Positions 1-6,768 of a DNA stretch of 10,489 nucleotides are shown piece by piece. The notes beneath the pieces were generated by a model that saw only the letters and a program-made list of their open reading frames with translations, was not told the DNA's origin and did not search any database. The stretch comes from Bacteroidaceae bacterium (GTDB lineage Bacteria; Bacteroidota; Bacteroidia; Bacteroidales; Bacteroidaceae), in assembly GCA_016302435.1 (NCBI GenBank), contig JAEDNQ010000074.1, positions 1-10,489 on the forward strand, written 5' to 3'. The position numbers were made by a program, and so were the translations under genes. How positions within the stretch are numbered: the first letter of the stretch is position 1; each line of letters opens with the position of its first letter.

Positions 1-164
1 GGTCCGCAAGCGGACGTTGAGGTGGTCAGGAATGCCCAGTAATATACAGGAATTTTTCAGGAATAATTTTCATGACAGGGAGAATACATCCATAAGAGTT
101 GTGATGCCGACCCTGCCACGATTGAACATGTTGTGTCAATGAGGGCAAGATGATCTCATGCAGC
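1..164. other. Left-edge spacer, no supported gene
   Basis: I see no gene here that I can defend. The first bases form a small inverted repeat (GTCCGC at 2-7 and GCGGAC at 10-15, effectively a 5-bp stem with a 4-nt loop), which could be the tail of a terminator cut by the window edge. The heptamer CAGGAAT occurs three times (27-33, 47-53, 58-64) without regular spacing. One plus-strand frame is open from position 2 to a TGA at 140-142. That could be the last 46 codons of a gene entering from the left, but a run this short is expected by chance and I recognise no domain in it. Confidence 0.4.
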
Positions 165-317
165 TCATTGTTTTTTCTTCTTTTCGTTCCAGTCAATGTC
201 GAGTTTGTGTCCGCACTTGTCGCAGAATACCTGATGGAGGTATACGGGGTGGTTGCACTCTGGGCAATGCCACTCTTGTACTTTGTTCTCTGTCTGTTTG
301 ATGTCTGTATTGTTCAT
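165..317 (-). CDS. Small zinc-ribbon protein (50 aa)
   Basis: This 50-residue protein contains two CxxC knuckles, CPEC (residues 18-21) and CDKC (32-35, followed by GHKL), spaced as in a zinc ribbon. The rest is a polar N-terminus and a Lys-rich C-terminal tail (KKKKQ). No signal peptide or membrane segment is visible, so it is probably cytoplasmic. The function is unknown; such small ribbons may bind nucleic acid or another protein. The frame is open upstream to an ATG at 467, but I chose the ATG at 317: a TAnnTTTG promoter box at 465-472 overlaps the upstream ATG, and the extra 50 residues look like untranslated leader. It lies beyond the nqrF hairpin on the same strand and appears to be transcribed separately. 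The ribbon is clear; whether this small ORF is expressed is inference. Confidence 0.6.
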   Translation of the reverse strand: MNNTDIKQTENKVQEWHCPECNHPVYLHQVFCDKCGHKLDIDWNEKKKKQ

Positions 318-403
318 AGTATGCTGTGTTATGTTTAGGGGTGTTCTGTAAATTAGACTTCTGCTGCGTGATAGTCTCAAAATCGCCTCAAGGTAATTTG
401 TCG

Positions 404-435
404 GACACCTCTTAAACGATTTGATCGTTGGTGTC
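404..435 (-). promoter_or_regulatory. Hairpin in the leader of the zinc-ribbon gene
   Basis: Two nested perfect stems stack on each other: GACACC (404-409) with GGTGTC (430-435), and AACGAT (415-420) with ATCGTT (424-429). They enclose a 3-nt loop, with a 5-nt bulge (410-414) on one side. In the minus-strand transcript this 12-bp interrupted hairpin lies about 25-55 nt from the predicted RNA start and about 90 nt before the ATG at 317. It could act as a leader structure or a stability element. There is no U-run after it, so a terminator is unlikely. Confidence 0.35.
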
Positions 436-464
436 AGGACTGTGGCGATATTGTCTAACGTGTG

Positions 465-472
465 CAAAGATA
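465..472 (-). promoter_or_regulatory. Candidate -7 promoter box for the zinc-ribbon gene
   Basis: Read on the minus strand this is TATCTTTG, an exact match to the Bacteroidota -7 consensus TAnnTTTG. The upstream side (473-560) is very AT-rich, but I do not find a good TTTG-like -33 element at the usual 19-21 bp distance. Transcription would start near 458-460, giving a leader of about 140 nt. The match is seen in the sequence; promoter activity is inference. Confidence 0.45.
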
Positions 473-625
473 CGGATTGTATTTTATTTTATTGTTGGTT
501 CATGACGTTTTTTTTATATTGTATGATGTTTTATTGTATTTTGACTCCCTGTTATTGCATCTTGAATTGCATTAGAAACAGTCAGGGCGCGCAGCACATG
601 TTAAGTAGGTGTGCGACCAAACAGG
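473..625. other. AT-rich spacer, no gene
   Basis: Positions 473-560 are strongly T-rich on the plus strand, including an eight-T run around 509-516, as expected upstream of the candidate minus-strand promoter. I find no coding sequence. Positions 594-614 can form a small hairpin (GCACAT at 594-599 with GTGTGC at 609-614, one wobble). Its 3' side is the 11-mer AGTAGGTGTGC (604-614), which recurs at 8782-8792 at the same distance from another long hairpin. Confidence 0.4.
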
Positions 626-661
626 AGGCGGACATCCAATGATACTATTGGATGTCCGCCT
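626..661 (-). terminator. Strong hairpin downstream of nqrF, likely operon terminator
   Basis: A perfect 15-bp inverted repeat (AGGCGGACATCCAAT at 626-640, complement at 647-661) encloses a 6-nt loop. It begins 66 bp past the nqrF stop codon. On the minus strand it is followed only by CCTGTTTGG, a weak U-tract. On the plus strand it is followed by TTATTATT. It probably ends nqr transcription and may protect the 3' end. A second, smaller inverted repeat (CACCCT 673-678, AGGGTG 688-693) lies between it and nqrF. Confidence 0.65.
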
Positions 662-727
662 TATTATTGTGTCACCCTGCGTGGGGGAGGGTGGCATGTG
701 TGGGGTCTGATGATGTCAGAGGAGGGA

Positions 728-2002
728 TTATCCTCCGAAGTTGTCGAAGCTGATCATGTCGTCTTCCACACCGAGAGAGTGGAGAAGGTCGAGCACTGTC
801 TTGGCCATCATTGGAGGTCCGCAGAGGTAGTACTCAACGTCTTCTGGGCTCTCGTGCTGCTTGAGGTAGGTGTCGCCCATGACAGGTGCTACGAAGCCTG
901 CTGTGTACTTGATGCCGGCTGCGTCGGCCTTGGGGTCTGGACGGTCGAGAGCGAGGTGGAAGTGGAAGTTGTCGTAGTCTTTCTCGAGGGCGAGGAAGTC
1001 GTCGAGGAATGGTATCTCCTCGAGGGCGCGCGCTCCGTAGAAGTAGTGCATCTCGCGGTCGCGGATGTTGAGAGTCTTGAGGCAGTGCATGATCTGTGCG
1101 CGGAGTGGTGCCATACCTGCTCCACCGCCGACCCATATCATCTCGCGGCCTGTGCCGTACTTAGGATGGAACTCGCCGTAAGGTCCTGACATGATGACCT
1201 TGTCGCCTGGCTTGAGAGAGAAGATGTATGAGGATGCGATACCTGGGTTGACATCCATGAAGCCTGGGCCTTGGTCCTTTGGCTTGAACGGTGGGGTGGC
1301 GATACGCACGTTGAGTGTGATGATGTCACCCTCGTCGGGGTAGTTGGCCATGGAGTAGGCGCGGATGGTTGGGGTGTCGTTGACGCACTTGAGACCGAAG
1401 AGGCCGAACTTCTCCCAGGCTGGGAGGTAGGTGTCGCCGATGAGAGACTTGTCGAAGTCCTTGTCGTAGTCGATCTGGAATGCTGGTATCTTGATCTGTG
1501 CGTATGAGCCTGGTTCGAAGTCCATGTGCTCGCCTGGAGGGAGGGCAACTTTGTACTCCTTGATGAAGGTCGCCACGTTGCGGTTGCCGATGACGGTGCA
1601 CTCCCACTCCTTGACGCCCATGACTGAATCGGGCACCTTGATGTCGAGGTCGCCCTTGACTTTGCATTGGCATCCGAGGCGGAAGCCTTCCTTGACTTGC
1701 TTGCGTGTGAAGTGTCCCTTTTCTGAGTCGAGTATCTCACCGCCGCCTGACACTACCTGGCACTTGCACTGTCCGCATGAGCCTTTGCCGCCGCAGGCTG
1801 AAGGGAGGTAGACATCGTGGGCTGCGAGGGTGGCGAGGAGGCTGGAGCCTTGCTCTACCTCGAGCTTGTCCTTTCCGTTGATGGTAATGGTGACATTGCC
1901 GCTTGGAGAGAGGAACTTTTTAGCAACGAGCAGTATGACCACGAGGACGAGCACGATGATCAGGAAGACTGCTATGCTGTAAATGATGAATTGTATATCC
2001 AT
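728..2002 (-). CDS. nqrF: Na+-translocating NADH:quinone reductase subunit F
   Basis: NqrF is the NADH-oxidising subunit of the Na+-NQR pump. It moves electrons from NADH through FAD to a [2Fe-2S] cluster on the cytoplasmic side. At 424 residues it is close to the family length. One N-terminal membrane helix (about 5-27) is followed by a plant-type ferredoxin domain with cluster ligands C70, C76, C79 and C111. The ferredoxin-NADP+-reductase-like domain shows the flavin motif RAYS (214-217), the NADH-binding GGGAGMAPLR (292-301), CGPPMM (394-399), and the typical FDNFGG C-terminus. The start is the ATG just before the hydrophobic helix, 24 bp after the nqrE stop, with an AAAGG-type weak ribosome site upstream. 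It is the last gene of the operon. All expected residues are present, so I am confident of the assignment. Confidence 0.97.
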   Translation of the reverse strand: MDIQFIIYSIAVFLIIVLVLVVILLVAKKFLSPSGNVTITINGKDKLEVEQGSSLLATLAAHDVYLPSACGGKGSCGQCKCQVVSGGGEILDSEKGHFTRKQVKEGFRLGCQCKVKGDLDIKVPDSVMGVKEWECTVIGNRNVATFIKEYKVALPPGEHMDFEPGSYAQIKIPAFQIDYDKDFDKSLIGDTYLPAWEKFGLFGLKCVNDTPTIRAYSMANYPDEGDIITLNVRIATPPFKPKDQGPGFMDVNPGIASSYIFSLKPGDKVIMSGPYGEFHPKYGTGREMIWVGGGAGMAPLRAQIMHCLKTLNIRDREMHYFYGARALEEIPFLDDFLALEKDYDNFHFHLALDRPDPKADAAGIKYTAGFVAPVMGDTYLKQHESPEDVEYYLCGPPMMAKTVLDLLHSLGVEDDMISFDNFGG

Positions 2003-2026
2003 TTGTCTGTACCTTTCTTTTGGGGA

Positions 2027-2653
2027 TTAGATTTTAAGACCTGAGAAGCACATGAAGGCCATGGCCATGAGTCCTACGGTGATGAAGGTGATGCCGAGGC
2101 CCTGGAGGGGCTTGGGCACATCGGAGTAGGCCATCTTCTCGCGTATGGCTGCAAGGCCGACGATGGCGAGGGTCCAACCGATGCCGGAACCGAGGGCGTA
2201 GGCGATGCAGTCGCCGATGCCGCCTATGTACTGTGTGCTGGCTGGGTCCATGTTGATGCGCTGCTGCATGAAGAGTGAGGCTCCCATGATGGCGCAGTTG
2301 ACGGCGATGAGGGGCAGGAAGATGCCGAGGGCTGCATAGAGAGAAGGTGAGAAGCGCTCCACGATCATCTCGACGAGCTGTACTATGCCGGCGATGACGG
2401 CGATGAAGAGGATGAAGGCGAGGAATGTGAGGTCGACGCCGTCAGCCAGTGCGCCGGGGGCGAGCACCTTGGTCTGAAGGATATAGTCTACGGGAACGGT
2501 GATGAGGAGGACGAAGGTCACTGCCACGCCGAGGCCGAAGGATGTCTTAACTGTCTTGGAGACTGCGAGGTAAGAGCACATACCCAAGAAGAAGGCGAAA
2601 ATCATGTTGTCGACGAATATCGAGCGAACGAACAGGCTGATGAAGTGTTCCAT
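2027..2653 (-). CDS. nqrE: Na+-translocating NADH:quinone reductase subunit E
   Basis: NqrE is an integral membrane subunit of about six helices. With NqrD it forms the pseudo-symmetric membrane core that holds an intramembrane iron-sulfur centre and lies on the Na+ path. The 208-residue sequence is hydrophobic throughout. It carries the family's two cysteines in half-helix positions, C26 (in LGMCSYL) and C119 (in AVNCAIMG). In the characterised Vibrio enzyme the equivalent residues, together with two from NqrD, ligate the cluster. NqrE and NqrD are homologous to RnfA and RnfE, but neighbouring nqrA, nqrC and nqrF settle this as NQR and not RNF. The gene starts 33 bp after the nqrD stop and ends 24 bp before nqrF. 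Confidence 0.96.
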   Translation of the reverse strand: MEHFISLFVRSIFVDNMIFAFFLGMCSYLAVSKTVKTSFGLGVAVTFVLLITVPVDYILQTKVLAPGALADGVDLTFLAFILFIAVIAGIVQLVEMIVERFSPSLYAALGIFLPLIAVNCAIMGASLFMQQRINMDPASTQYIGGIGDCIAYALGSGIGWTLAIVGLAAIREKMAYSDVPKPLQGLGITFITVGLMAMAFMCFSGLKI

Positions 2654-2686
2654 AATGTTTTCTTTGGTTTCTTTGTTGGGTTAATG

Positions 2687-3319
2687 TTACTTGATGTCTT
2701 TGTTGACTGCTCTGTGTACCCAGATGAAGCAGGCTACGAGGATGAGGGCCATGGCTGGCATGGTCATCATGCCGTTGTTGATGTAGAGGCCGCCGTTCTC
2801 CATGTAGGCTGCATCGGGGATGATGGGGAAGTCGAGGATAGTGCCGAAGCCGAGTATCTCGCGGACGAGTCCTACTGCTACGAGGACGAAGGCATAGCCG
2901 AGGCCGTTGCCGATGCCGTCGAGGAAGGACTCCCATGGGCCATTCTGCATGGCGAAGGCTTCGAGGCGTCCCATGAGGATGCAGTTAGTGATGATAAGTC
3001 CGACGTAGACGCTGAGCTGCACGCTGACATCGTAGACAAAGGCCTTGAGGATGTTGCTCACGATGGTCACGAGGGCGGCAACTACCACAAGCTGCACGAT
3101 GATGCGGATGCGGTTTGGTATGGTCTTGCGGAGCAAGGAAATTATCACATTGGCGAAGGCTGTGATGACGGTGACGGAGAGTCCCATGACGATGGCAGGC
3201 TTCAGCTGTGATGTTACGGCGAGGGCTGAACAGATGCCGAGGACCTGAACAGCTACAGGGTTGTTGAGGTTGAGCGGACCCTTGAAGACTTCGCCATTCT
3301 CTTTTGAAAATAAACTCAT
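2687..3319 (-). CDS. nqrD: Na+-translocating NADH:quinone reductase subunit D
   Basis: NqrD is the membrane partner of NqrE, with about six transmembrane helices in 210 residues, matching the family length. The conserved cysteines are C30 (in LGICSALAV) and C113 (in TNCILMG), which pair with C26 and C119 of NqrE around the intramembrane iron-sulfur centre. The C-terminal motif WVHRAVNKDIK is a short basic cytoplasmic tail. The start ATG at 3319 is fixed by an unusually good Shine-Dalgarno sequence 9 nt upstream that overlaps the nqrC stop codon, suggesting coupled translation of NqrC and NqrD. Confidence 0.96.
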   Translation of the reverse strand: MSLFSKENGEVFKGPLNLNNPVAVQVLGICSALAVTSQLKPAIVMGLSVTVITAFANVIISLLRKTIPNRIRIIVQLVVVAALVTIVSNILKAFVYDVSVQLSVYVGLIITNCILMGRLEAFAMQNGPWESFLDGIGNGLGYAFVLVAVGLVREILGFGTILDFPIIPDAAYMENGGLYINNGMMTMPAMALILVACFIWVHRAVNKDIK

Positions 3320-3328
3320 ATTCTTTGT

Positions 3329-3335
3329 CCTCCTT
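3329..3335 (-). promoter_or_regulatory. Strong Shine-Dalgarno for nqrD overlapping the nqrC stop
   Basis: On the minus strand the sequence reads TAAGGAGG, in which the TAA is the nqrC stop codon (3336-3334) and AAGGAGG is a full consensus ribosome site 9 nt before the nqrD ATG. Bacteroidota genes usually have weak or no Shine-Dalgarno sequences, so this site stands out from the other starts in the operon. It implies that ribosomes finishing nqrC can reinitiate on nqrD. Confidence 0.7.
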
Positions 3336-4107
3336 ATTTGTTCTTAAATGACTCTATTTCTGACTTCTTGGATGTCAGACCTTGCTGTATCATGTCGTTG
3401 ACACCGTTGGATGTGAGGGTGGCGCCTGTCACAGCGTCTACGTAGTTGTCGGGGGTGACGGTGTTGGGGGCTTTGCCTGACTTGTACACGCCGAGGACTA
3501 CGTCGCCGCTCTCGTTGAAGATCTGTTTTCCCTGGAAGGAATCCTGGAACCACTGTTCGGTGATGCGGGCTCCGAGGCCTGCTGTCTCTCCCTCGTGGTT
3601 GAAGTAGGTGCCGAAGACTGTCTGGCCGTCTTTGTTGATGGATACCCATCCCCAGACTGGACCCCAGAGGCCTGCTCCCTTGACCTTGACGATGAGTTTC
3701 TCCTCGCCGTTTACGTTGGCTGTGAGGACTTCTGCATTATGGTCTTGCTGGCCGAGGACTTCTTCGTAGGTGGCTTCGATGTCGGCGCACTCGCGTATGT
3801 TGAGAGAGGCGAGGACCTGCTTCTTGGTGTCTACTGCCACGTTCTTGTCCTGGATGGGCTTGAGGGATGATGCGACGAAGGCGAGGAGGAAGGCTACGAT
3901 GATGACCATCACGCTGGCGTAGATGATGGTGTAGGCGTTGCTGTTGGTGTCTAAGCCTTTCTTCTTGGCTGGTGCGGGTGCGGCTGCATTGGGATCGGCG
4001 ACTTCTTCTATCATTGAGGAGTCGGCTCCGCAGATAGGGCACTTGTCAGGCATCGCGTCTGCCTCGAATGTCTGACCGCAGAGTTTACATTTGAATTTCT
4101 TTGCCAT
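3334..4107 (-). CDS. nqrC: Na+-NQR subunit C with N-terminal rubredoxin-like domain
   Basis: NqrC carries a covalently bound FMN on the periplasmic side and passes electrons toward NqrB. The C-terminal part is standard: a membrane helix (about 58-82), HEGETAGLGA (171-180), and the flavinylation motif DAVTGAT (224-230) with the acceptor threonine T230 followed by LTSNG. ApbE must attach the FMN; it is not encoded here. The unusual part is residues 1-36, which form a four-cysteine domain with CKLC (7-10) and CPIC (23-26), resembling the rubredoxin-like tail of rubrerythrin. A linker rich in Ala, Pro and Lys (about 39-50) joins it to the helix, so it should sit in the cytoplasm. Total length (257) is near that of the Vibrio protein, which lacks this domain, so the periplasmic part here is shorter. 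The start is 3 bp after nqrB, and the in-frame cysteines argue that the early start is real. Confidence 0.95.
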   Translation of the reverse strand: MAKKFKCKLCGQTFEADAMPDKCPICGADSSMIEEVADPNAAAPAPAKKKGLDTNSNAYTIIYASVMVIIVAFLLAFVASSLKPIQDKNVAVDTKKQVLASLNIRECADIEATYEEVLGQQDHNAEVLTANVNGEEKLIVKVKGAGLWGPVWGWVSINKDGQTVFGTYFNHEGETAGLGARITEQWFQDSFQGKQIFNESGDVVLGVYKSGKAPNTVTPDNYVDAVTGATLTSNGVNDMIQQGLTSKKSEIESFKNK

Positions 4108-4110
4108 ACC

Positions 4111-5262
4111 TTATTTTTTTATAGCACGCTTAGCACGCTTGTTAATATTTGACTGTACGAAGAAATAGTCGAAGAGTGGAGCGAAGACGTTCATCAGAAG
4201 GATGGCGAGCATCATGCCCTCGGGGTAACCTGGGTTGAGGACGCGGATGATGATGGCCATGGCTCCGATGAGGAATCCGAATATCCACTTGCCACCCTCT
4301 GTGCGTGGGCTGGTGACGGGGTCGGTTGCCATGAAGACTGCTCCGAAGGCGAAGCCGCCGACTGTGAGCTGCTCCCACCACTCGAAGTTCTCTGCTCCTG
4401 AGTAGGGGAGGAGGTAGGCGAGGAGGGCTCCGCCGATGAAGGTGCTGAGGATGATCTTCCAGCTTGCTATGCCTGCCCAGATGAGGATGAGGGCTCCGAG
4501 CATGATGGCTATGAAGGATGTCTCGCCGATGGAGCCTGGGATGGTGCCGATGATGGTGTCCATGGCGTCGTAGGTGACGGGCTCGCCTGCTGCGAGCTGG
4601 CCGAGTGGTGTGGCTGCGCTGATGCCGTCAACTGTGCCGTTGATGGAGTCGATGTAGTTTTCGTTGACCCACACCTTGTCGCCTGACATCATAGTAGGGT
4701 AGGCGAAGAAGAGGAAGGCGCGTGTGACGAGGGCTGGGTTGAAGATGTTCATGCCTGTGCCTCCGAAGACTTCCTTGGCGAAGACTACGGCGAAGGCTGT
4801 CGCCACGGCGATGATCCAGAGTGGGCAGTTGACTGGCACGATGAGGGGGATGAGGATACCTGTGACGAAGAATCCTTCGTGTACCTCTTCCTTCTTGTAC
4901 TGTGCGATGGCTATCTCGATGCCGAGGCCGACTGCATAGGAGACAATGATCTTGGGGAGGATGACTGCAAGGCCGTAGAGGAAGTTGCAGATGAGGGTTG
5001 ACTCCTCTCCAATGATGTTGTAGTGCTGGTAGCCTATGTTCCACATGCCGAAGAGGATGGCTGGTATGAGGGCGATGACTACGAAGAATATGGAGCGCTT
5101 TGAGTCGATGGCGTCGTGGATCTGTGCGCCACGTGGCTTGGCTGTCTCGTTGGGGACGTAGAAGAATGTCTCTGCTGCGTCGAAGAGTGAGCCGAAAGCG
5201 CTGAGCTTACCTCCTTCTGAGAAGGTAGGCTTCATGTTGTCGAGTATTTTCTTGAGACCCAT
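4111..5262 (-). CDS. nqrB: Na+-translocating NADH:quinone reductase subunit B
   Basis: NqrB is the large membrane subunit, with roughly ten helices. It carries a covalent FMN and riboflavin and forms part of the Na+ channel and quinone site. It is related to RnfD. The 383-residue sequence has a cytoplasmic N-terminus of about 55 residues, then hydrophobic segments. The motif DGISAATPL (212-220) holds the FMN-acceptor threonine T218 on the periplasmic side. GGTGMNIFNPALVTRAF (168-184) and MATDPVTSPRTEGG (311-324) are typical of the NqrB/RnfD family. It is somewhat shorter than the Vibrio protein (about 415 residues). The C-terminus is Lys-rich. It begins 5 bp after nqrA and ends 3 bp before nqrC, so translation is likely coupled. 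Confidence 0.97.
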   Translation of the reverse strand: MGLKKILDNMKPTFSEGGKLSAFGSLFDAAETFFYVPNETAKPRGAQIHDAIDSKRSIFFVVIALIPAILFGMWNIGYQHYNIIGEESTLICNFLYGLAVILPKIIVSYAVGLGIEIAIAQYKKEEVHEGFFVTGILIPLIVPVNCPLWIIAVATAFAVVFAKEVFGGTGMNIFNPALVTRAFLFFAYPTMMSGDKVWVNENYIDSINGTVDGISAATPLGQLAAGEPVTYDAMDTIIGTIPGSIGETSFIAIMLGALILIWAGIASWKIILSTFIGGALLAYLLPYSGAENFEWWEQLTVGGFAFGAVFMATDPVTSPRTEGGKWIFGFLIGAMAIIIRVLNPGYPEGMMLAILLMNVFAPLFDYFFVQSNINKRAKRAIKK

Positions 5263-5267
5263 AGTGC

Positions 5268-6611
5268 TTATTCGTTTTCTTTGCGGAGCATATCGAGGCC
5301 TTCGCGCACGATACGCTGGAGTTCAACTTTTGAGCTGTCGACGAACTCTGCCACGGCGAAGTCTTCGGGGGCTACCTCATAGATGCCGAGGGCTTCCATG
5401 CGGTCGATGTCGCCTGAGATGATGGCCTTGACGAGCTGTTCGGGGTAGATGTCCATAGGGAAGACTGAGTCGTATTCGCCGCTGAAGATCATGTGGCGAT
5501 GGCCGCCCTTGACGCGTGCGTCGAGGATGTACTCCTTGTTCTTGGGCTGGAGCCATGTGAAGTAGGAGCGGCTTGTGGAGAACTCGTTGAAGCGTGGGGC
5601 TATCCAGCCGAAGAGTTCGTCGGCGTCGTCTCCCTCGGGGATGGCTGTCACCTCTGTGGAGTGGGCGAGGAGGAAGGCGTCCTGGCTTGTCTGCATGCCT
5701 GTGAGGGGGTTGCCGTCGATGAGGCGCACCTTCTTGTCTGTCTTGACGTTGCCCGCCACGATGTCGCCTATCTTGGCTCCGACGGTGATGGTCTTGTACT
5801 GGGGCTCTTTGATTTCCGAACCGGCTACGGCTATGGTGCGCTGGAGGATGGCCTTGCCTTCGTTGAAGAGGCGGCCGATGATGGCTACTTCCTCAGCTGC
5901 GAGGGTCCAGACGACTTCGCCCTTGTTGACGGGGCAGGTGTTGTTGATCTGCACGCCTACGTTGCCTGCAGGACATTTGCCCTGGTACTCTGTGACTGTG
6001 GCGTTCTTGGTGCCTGCAAGGATGTTGCCCGGGTTGACTCCGATGTGGACTGGGGCAATCTTTGCCAAGGCGTCCACTCCTGTCTGGAAGTCGGCTTCCT
6101 TGCCCTTGAGGACCACGTTGACGTCGGCTGCAAGTGGCATGTCGCTGAATGCAGAAATAAAAATCGCCTTAGGCGTGTCGTCGGGGTTGGCAACGACAGC
6201 GTAAGGACGCTGGATGATGAAGCCGAACATGCCGCTTTCGAGCAATGCCTTCTTCACCTCTTCTGCACGGAGCGAATTGACCTGCTTCTTGCCGAAGTCT
6301 ACGTACTGCTGTGTGGCAGACGCTTCGACCTGAACGCTTAAAACTTTACGACGTTCGCCTCTCTCTACGAGCACTACTTTGCCCGATACTGGTGAGACGA
6401 ATTTCATCTCGGGATGCAACTTGTTGACAAACAGTGCATCGCCAGCCTTTACTTCATCTCCTTCTTTAACTACCACCTTTGGCTTCATGCCCCAGAACGA
6501 GTCGGGTACGAGTCCGTACACCTTTGACGCGCTGGCTGCAGAAACCTTAGCAGAAGCCTTGCCTTTGAGATTGATGTCGAGGCCTTTCTTTAGCTTAATT
6601 ACATTCGCCAT
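5268..6611 (-). CDS. nqrA: Na+-translocating NADH:quinone reductase subunit A
   Basis: NqrA is the peripheral cytoplasmic subunit of the pump. It docks on NqrB and is implicated in quinone binding. The 447-residue length matches the family. The N-terminus starts with IKLKKGLDINLKGK, followed by a biotinyl/lipoyl-like fold (about 45-95) containing VVVKEGDEVKAGDALFVNK and SPVSGKVVLVERGERRKVLS, all typical of NqrA. It has no predicted membrane helix and no metal-binding cysteine cluster, as expected. The C-terminus (DSSKVELQRIVREGLDMLRKE) is the usual helical end. It is the first gene of the operon. A candidate promoter at 6827-6834 would give a long leader of about 200 nt. The ATG at 6611 is chosen because it gives the standard N-terminus directly. 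Confidence 0.97.
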   Translation of the reverse strand: MANVIKLKKGLDINLKGKASAKVSAASASKVYGLVPDSFWGMKPKVVVKEGDEVKAGDALFVNKLHPEMKFVSPVSGKVVLVERGERRKVLSVQVEASATQQYVDFGKKQVNSLRAEEVKKALLESGMFGFIIQRPYAVVANPDDTPKAIFISAFSDMPLAADVNVVLKGKEADFQTGVDALAKIAPVHIGVNPGNILAGTKNATVTEYQGKCPAGNVGVQINNTCPVNKGEVVWTLAAEEVAIIGRLFNEGKAILQRTIAVAGSEIKEPQYKTITVGAKIGDIVAGNVKTDKKVRLIDGNPLTGMQTSQDAFLLAHSTEVTAIPEGDDADELFGWIAPRFNEFSTSRSYFTWLQPKNKEYILDARVKGGHRHMIFSGEYDSVFPMDIYPEQLVKAIISGDIDRMEALGIYEVAPEDFAVAEFVDSSKVELQRIVREGLDMLRKENE

Positions 6612-6667
6612 GTTTGTTGTTAATATTAACGTTGATTATTTTTTAGTGTTCGAGTAGTTTGGTGGTT

Positions 6668-6757
6668 GTTTCGCCAGCATGGCTGCCGCGGCTCGCTCGG
6701 CTCGTTCGTCAGTGGGAGGGGAGCTTGTTTGGCTTGCCGAGGCTGATATGGCGAAAC
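6668..6757 (-). promoter_or_regulatory. GC-rich foldable leader of the nqr operon
   Basis: Within the presumed nqr 5' leader there is a GC-rich island between AT-rich flanks. It can fold into nested stems: TGGCGAAAC (6749-6757) with GTTTCGCCA (6668-6676), 9 bp perfect; and inside that GCCGAG (6737-6742) with CTCGGC (6696-6701), 6 bp perfect. A competing short stem, CAGC/GCTG around 6675-6685, overlaps the closing stem, so two alternative folds are possible. I cannot match it to a known riboswitch; it lacks recognisable FMN or cobalamin core motifs. Pairing is visible in the sequence; a regulatory role is inference. Confidence 0.4.
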
Positions 6758-6768
6758 TTTTTCTGTTT

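Noticed and set aside
2..142. Possible 3' end of a plus-strand gene entering from the left edge
   Set aside because: The open run of 46 codons is not significant for one of six frames, contains several codons that look rare here, and matches no family I know.
318..467. N-terminal extension of the zinc-ribbon protein starting at 467
   Set aside because: The ATG at 467 lies inside the TAnnTTTG promoter box, and the extension contains a structured hairpin and no recognisable domain.
611..1189. A 192-codon plus-strand open frame over the nqrF end and its terminator
   Set aside because: It runs through a strong terminator hairpin and is antisense to nqrF; the product is a Val/Glu-rich shadow.
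5493..6341. A 282-codon plus-strand open frame inside nqrA
   Set aside because: It is antisense to intact nqrA, and its composition (rich in Val, Ala, Asp, Cys and Gly) mirrors the codon use of the real gene.
6619..6630. Palindrome GTTAATATTAAC just upstream of nqrA as an operator
   Set aside because: A 12-bp palindrome made almost entirely of A and T in an AT-rich spacer is weak evidence. It sits within 20 bp of the start codon and has no second copy.
6661..6760. tRNA or known riboswitch in the GC-rich nqr leader
   Set aside because: I found no cloverleaf or T-loop consensus, and no FMN or cobalamin riboswitch core; only nested stems remain.
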